Source: Trochalopteron elliotii (lineage: Eukaryota; Chordata; Aves; Passeriformes; Leiothrichidae). Taken from it: a DNA stretch of 64,000 nt. A program made the translations under genes and the position numbers. Where the stretch lies: NCBI GenBank assembly GCA_024734555.1, contig JANPWX010000010.1, forward strand, positions 1,340,077 to 1,404,076. Direction: 5' to 3'. Of this stretch, positions 33,061-45,300 are shown one piece after another (within the stretch, counting starts at the first letter, position 1; the number at the start of each line of letters is the position of its first letter). The notes beneath the pieces are model-generated. The model was given only the letters and a program-made list of their open reading frames with translations. It was not told the DNA's origin and searched no databases.

Positions 33061-35101
33061 GGTGAGCAGCTGGGTGAAGAGGGCACAGAGGTGGCACAGA
33101 TGAGTTTGCACTCTTACAGCAAATGGAGGGTCAATGCAGCAGCAGTGGTGAAGGCAATTGCATTTCTCCAGCAGTGATGTCTCAGTCTCATTCTTTGGAT
33201 CCTGATGGAATTTCCTTTTGCAGTGGTGCCACCTGGAGAGCTATGGTCCATGTGCTGGGGCTGAGCCCACCACCGAGGCAGGGCTGTGAAACATGATGGA
33301 GCGTTCCCAGAGCAGCACCACAGGGGAACAGCCAGGGCTGTCTCCTTCCTTTCCTTTGTCTTTCATCTGAAAAAGTCAAGAAGAGAAGATATCATTAAAC
33401 AGAGACCCTGCTCCCCTGTACCAAATAATCCTGTGCCAAACCCTGGGCCTTTTTGCTCCAGGCTGGCCTGCAGACCTTACTGTGCTTCCCTCACAGAAGC
33501 CCCGTGTGCTGGAGAACAGATCAGCTGCACGTCTTCCCGGGAGACCTCCATGTGCTGTGGGGGAACCCTGGCCTGCCCCAAGGGTGAGTCTCCTGCCTCC
33601 CCAACACTGTGTGCCCTGCTCAGAGGCTGCTGGCACATTGCTGCCCAAAGGACTCTGCCTGCAGCTGGTGCTGGCAGCAGGGCAGGGACGGAGCAGAGGC
33701 AGGTCCTTTCTGGGATAAAGCCCCATTCACAGCTCTGGCTTCACATGCTCCCTCATCAGCATCAGCCTCTTGTCACCAACTGGCTCTGCTGCCCAGAACG
33801 GGAGGTGGGGGTCAGGACCAGGGTTTAACCCTTCCACTCCAGTGCCTGGAAGAGTGAGAGCTGCCACAGTTGCATGTTCTCAGCCCTGTCCCCATTCCTG
33901 CATTGCCAGTGGTTTCCCCTCAGAAGTTACCTCCAGAAATATTGTAGCTACATCTCCAGTGATCTCAGCACATCCCTGGAAAGAGCCATTAGCTGTGGCC
34001 TGGCATCCTGAGAGTTTGTCCTCCTTGCTGCTGGTCTATGAAGCACTTTGCCACTGGAAGGGAGCAGAGGAAGGGCTGTATTGGCTCTGAAGTGCTGTGC
34101 TTAGCTGGGGTCCCCTGGGCACAGCACCTTGTCTCAGCCCACCACTCGTGATTCTCAGGCTTGTGTCCCCACTGTCCTGGCCCCTCTCAATACTTCCTTG
34201 GATACAGTTTTAGACTAAGAGTGGAAACCACTTGCGTTTCTCTCAGATAATATTCCTCCCTGGCATGTGAGTGCTCCAGCTGGTCCCACAGCACCACAGG
34301 GACCCTCTAGAGCAGCTAGTACCCAAACCATGGAGAGGTGCTGGAGAGGACAGCACAGGAGCATGTCAGGAATGACTGAGCCTAGGAGACACGGGGCTAA
34401 CCTGGAGACCCAAGAACAGCCTCTCTGCTCACCTCCTAGACAGGACAGTGCACCCTTGACCACCACGGGCACGCACATGAACTGCTCTGAGCCCTGCAGG
34501 AGCTCATGGCAGGGACAGGAACTGACTCAGGTCCCTTGTGTCAGGGCCGTGTCACTTCTCCTGCGTGGGGGACAGCCACTCTGCCTGCTAGAAATGGCTC
34601 TCAGGAGCCTATCAGCCCGTGTCAAACACTCTTTGTACCCTGCTCGGCACCGGGGCTCAGGGCTCATTACACAGACAAGGACAATTTATGACCTCCGCAC
34701 ACGGCAGCCCTGCACACACCAGAGATCTCTCCTCCCATCGCTCTCCCTGTCTCTGTTCCCCACAGACTGCATCCCCTCACGGCAATGCCTTTGCTGCCAG
34801 CAAACACCTCCAAACCCGCTGCATCGGGGCCCGGCCAACACGGGGCGGGGGGAGAGGGAGGACAATTGTGTGGGGAGTTGCCCGAACCAGACACCGCCTG
34901 ACAGTGTCAGGCCAAGCTCCTCCTGAGTCACTCCCCGGCTGTGATGGAGCATGAGGTCACTCTGGACGTGGCTCAGGGCCTGCTGCCAGCGGCACACGTG
35001 TGCAGGAAGTCTGTGAGCACGGCGGCTTGGCGGCTTGGAGCCCCCCGCCCGGGAGCCGCACGGGGCTGTTCCTGCGCCGCCGCCGCCGCTGCTGCTGGCA
35101 G

Positions 35102-35240
35102 AGCCCGGGCTGCGGCACAGAACCCCGGGTTGCGGCACAGAACCCCGGGCTGCGGCACAGAACCCCGGGCTGCGGCACAGAAACCCCGGGCTGCGGCACA
35201 GAAACCCCGGGCTGCGGCACAGAACCCCGGGCTGGGAGGC
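35102..35240. repeat. GC-rich 20/21-bp minisatellite, about six and a half units
   Basis: The unit CCCCGGGCTGCGGCACAGAA repeats in tandem. One copy carries GGGTTGC and two copies have an extra A, making them 21 bp. The mixed unit length changes frame within the array, so the open frames crossing it are not conserved coding repeats. It lies in a CpG-rich block upstream of TMEM125. Confidence 0.95.
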
Positions 35241-36145
35241 CTGTGGGGGACCCACAGCTCCTGGCTGGAGCCAGTACAATCAGAAAGCATCAAATCGAGA
35301 GAGAAAAGGGCTGGGGTTGAGCACGTTGGGTTGTGCCTGCGGGGATGCACTTTGATTTTGCATGAGACAGCTGATACCTTGTGCAGTGGGCCTGTGGCCA
35401 GGACACAAGTCCCCAGGAAGGTGAGGATGTCATGGGGCACTGTTGAAGTACAGAGGGGCAAGGAGACATTGAGTCTGGAGTTGTTTCCTCAGCCTATGCA
35501 AATCAGTTTGGTGCTAAACATTGCTCCCTCTGCCTTTCCTTCTCCAAGCACTGAGGTGCCTTATCTCCTCCTTATGGGTGGGTCTAGTAGATAGTAAGTT
35601 TGTAGATTAGATTGAGATTTTGGACTAAGAGAACATAAAGCTTGGAGAAGTGCAAAGTCTGCGTCCTGCTGCTTGACCCAAGTTACGCGAGTCAAACAGT
35701 AAACAAAAAAACCACAACAACATAAACCATGATGAGGGAAAATGGGATCAAAAATCAAGCTACAGGACTGCATTCTTATGTTACTTTTTAAAATTTAACC
35801 ATTTTAGTTTTTTATTTGCTCAGAAGGGCAAGGGAGCAAAATAAAACCACAGGAGCATCTATCTGGCTACAGAACAAAATTAGGTATCCCCTCTACACGC
35901 ATGCTTTTCTCAGTGTTATACTAACCTCTATTAACCAAATGATTTTGAGAGTTTCCCAGTGCTACATTAACCTATATTAAACAAATGATTTGGAGAGGCA
36001 GAGGCTTCTACTGAAGTGTGCCTTCATGTTTCCTTATGTCTGTTTGAAAATGTTCTGGGAATATAATCTTTTGCTCTAAAATCATCCACACTTGCTTCTC
36101 TAGACCATGAGGATTTGTGCTGCTAATAACAGTATTTTTACTCCT

Positions 36146-36430
36146 AGAATCACAGAATAATTAAGGTGGGATGGGACCTTATGAAGTCACCTGCTTAAAG
36201 CAGAGTTCAGCTAAGAGTCAGACTGAGCAGGTCAGGGCCCCATTCATTTATGTGCCAAGGGTGGAGTATCTGCAGCCCCTCAGGGATCATTCCAGAGTTA
36301 AATCACCCTCACCATGAAAACATTCCTCCTTAAGTCTAGCTACAGTTTCTCATTCCTCAGGCTGGGTGCATTGCCTCCTACCCTCTTCAGAAAGCTCTCT
36401 TTTATATGTTAAACCAAAGCAGCCCTATCC
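36146..36430 (-). mobile_element. CR1 LINE 3' fragment
   Basis: The plus strand begins AGAATCACAGAAT and continues as the reverse complement of a CR1 3' end, including GGGATGGGACCTTATGAAG and AAACATTCCTCCTTAAGTC. The element is 5'-truncated and diverged. Confidence 0.75.
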
Positions 36431-37795
36431 TGGGCTGTCACCCAGCACTCCCCGAAGAAGGGATGAACTTTGATCTCACAGAAACTTTGATGATCTGCTT
36501 TCTTGGCATTGTGCAGCACATCACTTTGCCCAGATCAGACCGAGGTAAAGGAAGGAATGTAGATGCCTGCTCTGCAAAGAGGGAGGACAGCCATCCAAAG
36601 CTGTTGCCCCTTCTTTTGGTGTTCTTTGGGCTACCTGGTCTCACTGGTCTGGGACAGACCAGAACAAGCCAGTTGGCCCATCAGATTGGTGTATTTTATA
36701 GTGTGGATCACAGGTCATTAATCTCTACGTTTACTCACTACTGAAGCCAGCACCTTCTGTGTCCCATCTCTGTATGCAAGAGAAAAAGGAGGAGAGGACC
36801 AGCCCAGCCACACAATGCTTTAAGTCCAAAGAGCATATTTCAGGAAAAAAGTGACATGCTGTCCTTCCCCACTGCTGGCTGGCAGCTGTGGAGGAAGAAC
36901 AGGAAAGCATTGGGAATGCAGGAAAACAAAAATGTTCATGTTTTTCCTTTTTCATTGTGTTGGTTGTTTTTTTCTTTCCCTCCTCTGACAACATTTAACT
37001 GGAAATTGAGGGTCATCATCAATGTGCTCCTGGCCACTCCTGACTGCAGGTGTGGGTTGAATGCCTCAGAATGATACATGCATATATTTATTTACTTATG
37101 AACTTTTTGTGCCTGACAGACTGATATCTCACAGACAGGTCATGGACTGTATATTAATTAACACTTCCATTTCAGAGCCACATACAATTCAGCTCTTGAA
37201 ATATTCCTCACTTCCCTCCCCTCCTTGAACCCAGGGTACCCCTTGAAACAATGCTTACCCACGGGTTCAGGAGGGGAAGTCTGGGGATGAGACAGGCTTC
37301 TGCAGTACTTCCTTGTACTTCCAGTCTCCGAAGGGTTTTATGCAGCTTTTATGTAGACTTTGTGAGCATCATGGAGACTGGGAGAGTCCAACAAGATTTG
37401 CTATAAAATAACAGTACATAAAATTATTTGCATGAGCAGTGTTGGATGAGAGCCAGCTATACAATCTCAAACAAATCCAAGCCATCTCAGCCCTGCTTTC
37501 CCAGTCCATCACAGCTTATTTGCTTCTTTGCCTGGTCTGTGCATAGCATGTTTAGGATGGACTTGCCACCACTCTGTGCCTCACAAAAATCTTTAGTCCA
37601 GAATAGGCATAAACATTTTCCCATATTTTCATGTATTTTTTTCAGTTTCCAATGCTTTAGGAAGCATTTCTTTAGCAAGAGATTCAGCCCTGAATTGTTG
37701 TATGTTCCTTCCAACTGAAACAGTACATTCTATTCGGTCCATTGTATTCTGTTTGTCTATTCTAGCCTACTGTATTGTCTATTCTATTGTATTTC

Positions 37796-38110
37796 AATGG
37801 AAAAGGACCTAAAATGATCATCTAGTCCAACTGCCTGACCAATTCAGGGCTGACCAAATTCAGGAATGTTTTTTAGGGCATTACCCAGAAGCCTCTTCAA
37901 TACTGACAGGCTTGGAGTATCAACCAATCCTCTAGGAAGTGTGTTCCAGTGTTTAACCAGCTTTTCAGTAAAAAAATGCTTCCTAAGCATATTTGATTCT
38001 GTTCTAACTCCCTATAGGCTAAAAGAGAATAAAGCTCATGTATCTTGTTTTATGACTGAATTACTGCCAATGCACAAAGCAGAAGCTCTGAGTGTCAAGG
38101 TGCTCAAGGC
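37796..38110 (-). mobile_element. CR1 LINE 3' fragment
   Basis: The sequence contains GATCATCTAGTCCAACTGCC, AGTGTGTTCCAGTGTTTAACC and CAGTAAAAAAATGCTTCCTAA, the usual blocks of a CR1 3' region in reverse complement. A degenerate TATTCTATTG-type simple stretch (about 37725-37795) flanks its tail side. Confidence 0.75.
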
Positions 38111-41100
38111 CTGTCTGTGCACCTTGAGGGACACCTTGGGAAGGTTCCCTCTCTGAGAACTCAGGACTGGGGATAGAAGAACCTGCAAGGAATGGGAATA
38201 ATGGGGCTTTTATGTGGCATCTATCTGTCTTGCCCAAAATCCTAGCAAGAGATCCACACTCCTTTGCCTGCCACACCAACCACCTATTCCCAATGCTCCT
38301 CCTTTCCTGGGTTGCTCAAAATCCATGCAAACCTGTGCAGTTTGATCTGCACCTCTGGGGAGAGCCCATCCTCTCTCCCCTGACAGATAGATAATGCTTT
38401 CCCAGAAGTGAGCATCTGTCCCACCAGCCCTCTTGCCATGGGACTCCATTTGGGAAGCCCCAGGGAAGCCCTGGGTGATGGTGGACTGTCCCTTCCTTTC
38501 CCCAAGGCTAGGGGCAGTGGGCTTAAGGAAGCTGGAGAGCTTGTAACAGAGTCAGTACACAGCTGCCTTGTACACAGATCTAGACAGTTTTGGCACGCTC
38601 CATTGTAAAATATCATGTTCCCTTTCTTCTCTGTATGCTCAACAGGCATCCATTATCCTGACCACACAGAGCCTCTCCTGATGCACCTCTGCCAAGGGTG
38701 GCCCCGGATTTCCAAGGGAACACGAAACTCCCAAGCCTTACGTGCTGAGAGCAAACAGTGGCACAAGGAAGAAACGAACTGGAGACCAAAAGCAGGGTCT
38801 CTTAAGAAGCAAGTCTGAAGCAGCCTCAAACCTGCCAGCAGCTACTGCTGAAGTTCCTTCCCACACAGCTCCCAGGGAGGAAGGGATCGCTCACCTGCGG
38901 CAGACTCTGCCCACACGCGACAACCCAGCACACTTCCCTGCTCCAGCCTGCCAGCAATGGTTTTTCCTGGTTTTCCTTCCACTGGAGCCAGCTAACGAGG
39001 GAGCCCACGGGGAAAATCTCTTCCTTTCCTCTTGCAAGTGCCTGCCAAGACCCAGGTGAGGCTCCCCTTCCTGGTGCCGCGGCAGCACCGAGGTCCGGCT
39101 GCAGCCCTCACCTCCTGCCCGGGCAGGTGCATTCCCCAGCTGGGTGGCGTCTCAGCAAACCTGCTGCTGCTCTTGGAGACGCTCCAGAGCCGCGCCGGTG
39201 TGCAGGTGCTACCCCTCCCTCCCTGCTGGGGCAGGATCTGGCCTCTGGCCACACACCGATCCTGGAACGTGGCTCATTTCCTCCCAGCTGGAGGTGAAGG
39301 GGTGCCAGAGCCAGGGAGCAGCTCCCAGGCAGCAAGGTGAGAAGAAGCCTGCAGCCAGGCTGGCAATGCTAGGGGACGTTTGACACATTCAGCAAGTATT
39401 TGGTATTAAATAAGGTAGCTCCTGCTCTGCTGTATTGGTTAGGGCCATCCAGTCGTAACTGAGCTGCCTCTTTCAGTGGCAGAAGTTCGGGCAGGCACTT
39501 AAGTCAGGCAAGATGACACTGTCACATCTTACCACCAAAAGGCAGCTGCAGTACGCCCTCCCTGGGGGACAGCAGCACCAGCAGAGTTTACCATGCTTCA
39601 GAAGGGCTGATTTCCTGGTAATCCAGTGGGGGAAAAAAAGGCAACTATTTGAGAGTAATCAGGGAAACAGAAAAGGATTAATTTAAGAGTTGAAAAATAA
39701 AAGAAAGGGAGTAGCAGGAATGCCGAAGTCAGTAGGGGAATGGGATTGCCAGACTGATCAATGTCCCTTCCTTCCTGGCTAGGTTTCATGGCAGCAGAAG
39801 GGATCATTACCGTTAGTCTGAGCAGCTGGAAAATCTCCAGGAAAATGCAGGGAGAACGGGACTGAACAACAGCTCTTGCCTGGCTACTGGAAAGGGAGGC
39901 TCTGTTTATTAAGTCACATACTACTTTTTTATCAGGCTGTGAGAAGGGAAACTTAGGATATGCTAATCAAATAGAAACCAAGTAGTGTGAAAAGTTCAGG
40001 AATTTGTCTGAGAAAAATCTGATAGGACTTTCAAGACTTGTGAAATATCATCAGTCCAGAGGATGTTGTCCTACACGTAAAAAAACCAAATGGTATGTGA
40101 TAGGTTTTCCTATATAAACACCTTTGAACAATGAGCTTGACCCTATCCAGAAAAACCTGGGCTTTTTAGTTGGCCAGGTTAACAAAGAAGTCATCTAAGG
40201 GGAAACCTTATTCAGATAGCCATACAGTAATTTTAGAAAGTGGGCTGCAGCTTTGTAAGAGCATGAAATGCTTACCAGCTCCTTTAGGGAGGTACCAAAA
40301 GGAGAAACAGAAAAATGCAGGTCAAGAGAGGATGAAAGCAGAAAATGTTTTTGTACCCCGAGAGAATTCAGAAGACCATTAGCACACAAAACCATAATCC
40401 AGTTACAGCTTAATTCTAAAACATTTATAGAGTGTATGTGGGGGAGTTTGACCTTGGTCTGCTTTTCCCAGTATAGAAGGGGCTTGTATATGTATTTTGC
40501 TTCCAGCAGGTCTGCTGAAGTTTAGTTGTAACACTCTGCTGAAGTTTAATGCTTCCCTATAAAAGCAATGTTTTGGCTGCCCCTTAGCCACTAAGATCAA
40601 GTTCAAAATCTTCTTCAGCCTAGTCTGGCAGCTGAAGCTGCCTAGGCTTCATCTGACAGGCTGTATATTGCCTTAAAAATTTGCTAATGAGGGTGACATA
40701 GGGGCATATTTTTAAGCATACCAGTCACCATTTAGAAATAATTTGCTATCTGTATAGGCATATTAGGAAAAGATCCTTCTTTTTCAGAAAAGTTGATTGC
40801 ATTTCTCTAAACCACAACTATTAAAGCAGTGTGTTGTATGATTCTAGCCCTCAATTTGTCCTGACAGAGAGAGGGGAAAATTATACCACATGAGAGCCTA
40901 GCAAATTAAAATGGGTGTGTCCTGAAAATTTTAGAGGGAACTAGTTTCTAAAATATTTACTAATTACATTAATTACATCCTCTTTCTGTACAGGAAGCAT
41001 CAAGGTGATTATGTGGGGAGGGGAGGAGGAAGAAAGGGTGTTAAGCTAGCCCATAAACAGACCATTAACTTCTTCCTTTTGCTCCTGTGAAACCTATGCT

Positions 41101-41685
41101 CGATACAGGTTAAAGATGCAAAATGGAAAAAAAAATACTAAAGAAATTTAATTCCACATTCATGCACAAAGCACACAGCTGAAGTCTCCAAAACCATTGG
41201 AGCTCATGAAACCAGCTATTTTGCCATGGTATTGCCCTGGAAATGAATCTAGTATTCCTGGTGGTAATGCAGCTTACATGTTACCCAGCCCTGGCACCAC
41301 TTCTTCTGTATAATATTATTAGGAGTATATAAAAGCACTCATCATTTTTCCACAACTCAGGATAGGAAATGAAACATACTGCCTGTTGTAAAACCATATA
41401 GTTCATTGCTCAACAAGTATCTCAGTCTTCTGATAGATGTGAAATACTCCTCAGTGGGACAGCATGTCATGCACTGACAACAAAAGATGAAACATTTAAG
41501 GTTTTTTCCCCCCTCATTATTAAAGAAATTACTCCCTGCCTTTTTCTGTGTATGAGAACTTTGCAGAGTGACTTATTAGGAGAATTTCACTGAAAAACTG
41601 AACTAAAGGGATTGTGGATGTTGAAAAAATGACAAACAAAAATCAATTTATCAAAGTTACATGAGTTATGACATAAGGTTTGGAC

Positions 41686-41691
41686 TTTATT
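41686..41691 (-). terminator. Candidate CFAP57 polyadenylation signal (AATAAA)
   Basis: The minus strand reads GGAATAAAG about 660 bases past the CFAP57 stop codon. It is the clearest hexamer downstream of the gene. Confidence 0.4.
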
Positions 41692-42347
41692 CCAGATTTT
41701 GGGAGTTTGAAACTGGGCTGTCTTTTTTGTCCTGCTGAAATTATTGTAGGAGATGAGGCAACACATCTCTAGGCTTTACCAAGGGCTGTAGGTCAGGTGT
41801 GCTTGAGTCAAAGGTTGCCCTCACAAGGTAATTGATTGTTAATCTGTGACTGCTGTGATTGTTTATCTGTGATACCTGCTTGGAATAACAATGACATCCA
41901 TCTCAAGAGCAGCAGTCTTTCGTATGGACATAGGCAATTTAATACTGGAAGATAAAAGGCTGATGTTGAATTTTGCAGCACAATGACACCAAATTAGAAT
42001 TTTAGCAGAAAAGGCTTACAGTTTGACCAGCTCTTCTAAATTAGGACACATTAGTTTTCAAGAGAAAGGTGAGTAACTAGCATGAAGGCACAAAGATTAG
42101 TCTTACAATAACACTTCTTTTTTCTTTCTTTTGTCTCCTAAGTCTCATGAAAAAGGCAGATTTCAGGAAAGCAGAAGTGTTCAGAGCATTGATTGTTTCA
42201 TATACTCTTCTAATGGAAGAGTATAGGATCACATAAGTCTACTCTATGCCATTGCATTTCTGGTCTTGCCAGGAGGATATAATAACATAAGGCATCCTTG
42301 AACCACATCAGTGTTGCTGTGTCTTGGGGCTTCTTTCCAGACTCAGT

Positions 42348-45300
42348 TCAGGAAGATTTCTGACTGAAAGAGACTGAACCTGGACAGTTCATGGCTTGCC
42401 CCTTCTCCTGGATTTGGTCTCGCAGATATTGTATTTCCAGCTGCTGCATTTCTATGATGTTTTCACATTCCATCTGTGGATTCAACCTTGGGACAGCTGG
42501 GCTGGACAGATGTTCACTGGTGGGAGCTAGAAGATAAAATAGAGAGGACATAGTACAGTAACAAAGGTCCAGCTCATACAGTTCTTTGCCCCTCATACAG
42601 CCCTTCATGAACAAGGGCTGAAGGAGTAGATCTAAATAGTAAGAATTTGCAGGATTTAGCAGCTTCTACAATTAACATTAAAATATAACAGGCACCACCA
42701 GACAGACAAGCTGGAATGAAACACAGACAGTAACAGAACAGTTCACCAAGGACAAAAAGGGCTTCTGCCATGAGTACCATCAATATGGAAAATAGACAAG
42801 AACTATTCACCTGTGTCTTGAATTGCCTTTTTGTGTTTGTATAACCTCAGTGCTGCCTGGAGGTCGTGCACATGTGCATTGGCCACCCTCAGCTCTTGCC
42901 TCAAGTCATTGATTTCCTTAATCAGACTCACGTTTTCCTGCAGAAACAACGTGCTGTCTTAAGGAAAAGCACAGGTGCTACCTTGCTGAACAATATCTTT
43001 GTATCTTTGTGAAAGACACTGCACAGTATAGAATCAGTATCACAAACAGAAGGTGCCGGGCAGTCAGCAGAGTACACAACATTTCGGGTAGGACCACAGT
43101 AGATGTGACACAGAACATGACAGTATTCAAACCACATTAGCTCAAAAAACCAATATTTGTTTTGCTTTTCTGACTGCAGCTGCACTCCAAGGTATCATCT
43201 TCCTTTCCAATTCCAAATGGAAGCTCAGGGCCTTCCTAAATTGATCCAATTAATTCAGAATTAATGCGAAGAATTCCCATCTCTCCCTCTAGTGTGTATT
43301 ATTTTGCTTTTCATTTGTCACTATGTATTTGTTCACTTAAATTATCTTCATCTCCTTGAAACTACTCAAAGTCCTCTTCATTAGTTCTGACAGACATCAG
43401 ACTTTTCCACCCTCCTTCCAAATTATTAGGAAATATATAGAATAAGTGGAGACTTGAGATATCTACTGCTAACATGCTGTTATAGGGAAAAGTTAGCAAT
43501 GTATTAATCTTTTTTTTTTTCAGTCAGTTTTCTGCTCATAAAAGTTCAGTCCTCTAATATTTTTTGTAGTCTACCATAAAGAATCTTGCTGATGGAGCTG
43601 TGAAAGTGCCAGTAAATGTAATTTACCTATTGTTGCAACAGGTTTCAAAGACTTCAGCAAAACCAGTATGGGTCAATACTGGTGAAGGATGATAACACTG
43701 CTGCTCATGATTTAGAAACAGAAGCACTATTAACTAAATATTTCTCTTCTGTATTCAAGAGAGTGAAGTGCAATTGTATATTTGCCTCTCACAAGGACAG
43801 TGAAATACCTTTATACATCAATAACATGGCCAAATGTTAAACAGCTGCCATCATACTTAAACCAAGAATAGCAACCATTTCAGCTAGCTGTGGTGGTTTT
43901 TTTAGAGCTTTTGGAACACAGTGGCAATATTTAAAAAATATAGATGGCAAAAAGTCATGTTTAGGCTACCTCACAATACCAGTCTCAAGCAGTAAAGAAC
44001 CCAATAAAACAACAGGAGATAAGAATAAGGATGAATGAAATTTTCCCATGAAAATGGCGTCTTCAAATATTGTTTTTTACTTTTGTTTTAATGATAATTT
44101 TGGTTGATAGAAATAATTATGTTGCCATAAAGATTGTGCAAAGCATATGATTCAGTTCCTTCGAGTATACTTATAAAAGTGTTGGCACCACACAACTGCA
44201 GGCTGGTCAGCAGCAAAGCACAAAGCTCACTGCACCTCTCAGTGTGTGGCTGCACTCAAGGACTTTGAGTTGGCAGCAATAGCTCAGGGCACGTGTGTGG
44301 CAAGATTATCAAGACTTCACACTAAGCCAAGTACAGCAGCTGTGCTTTAGTTTCTCCTCAGATGAAAATCACTGACTGGAGGAAGAGTGTGGGATTCATT
44401 AAGATCTGAACTTGTTGGGCAAGAAGAGTTGCTCTTGCAGTGTTGTTATGTTGGACTATAAATGCAGCAGGAGTTGGTGTGCTCAGGCAGCTCTGGAACT
44501 GTAATATTTTGTTGAGTCTGACTTGTCTAATTCAAGCCTTTAAATAAAGATGAAATTTGACTCTATGCATTTATGCCAGAGCTTGATTCTGATTTTCTTT
44601 TGACCAGCTTTTAGGGCTGGGTCATAGAATTTGCCTTTAGGTGTACTTTAGTCATGAGCACCTTCATATATTCAGTCCAAGTGATTACCTGCTGCTGTCA
44701 AAGGAAGATCTTGCTTTTGGTCTTTCAGAAAATATAACACAGTATTTTGTATGAAGCAATCTGGGCTATGTAGAAATGTCTTGTTTGGTTTTCTTGATGC
44801 TAAAAGGCTGTTGGTTGACACTGATAATATTTTCCTGAAGAAAATATTCTCCAGAGAGATTAGCCTTTAATTCAATATTTACATTCTGACAGAATGCTTA
44901 CACTACAATGCAAGGTCACAGAATGGATTAAAATAAACGTTCATGGGAAAATTCATTGTCATGGGATATTGCAGCAAAGAACCAATTGTTTCAGAAAAGG
45001 GACTGATCAAATGCATGGATGATGAGGCCATCAGGTACAATGACACGTCATATGGATGCAGTCTACAGTCTAGGAAGTCCCTACAGTGCTGACAGTCAGA
45101 GACAGGTAGGACATAGAGAAAATTTCATCCTATATGGGCTTCAGTTTGAGCAGCATTACTTCAAGGTTATTCAGGGTCTCTGTTTTTAGGTATCCAAAGA
45201 GGCCATTACAAATACAGAAGGCTGGAGGAAAAACTAATAGTTGAATTACAGGCAACTTGTCAACTGGTAAGAATAATTAAAATTATCTTGACAGTTCTAA

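Larger units (their letters stand above)
33100..42300. other. TMEM125-CFAP57 intergenic region, no gene recognised
   Basis: About 9 kb lies between the TMEM125 coding exon and the CFAP57 3' end. The TMEM125 5' UTR exons and promoter must lie in its left part. GC-rich, CpG-bearing blocks near 34800-35250 and 39040-39240 are candidates, the former with an AP-1 consensus TGAGTCA at about 34925. The rest is AT-rich with CR1 fragments. No open frame resembles a known protein. Confidence 0.5.

Noticed and set aside
33061..33111. 17-codon N-terminal extension of TMEM125
   Set aside because: A strong splice acceptor lies between this stretch and the ATG at 33060, and the extension has no counterpart in human TMEM125.
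35000..35355. Repetitive protein encoded by the minisatellite
   Set aside because: Units of 20 and 21 bp change frame within the array, and both strands are open only because of base composition.
38742..39383. Cluster of open frames in a GC-rich block
   Set aside because: There is no homology, codon pattern or splice structure. It may be a CpG-rich regulatory block.
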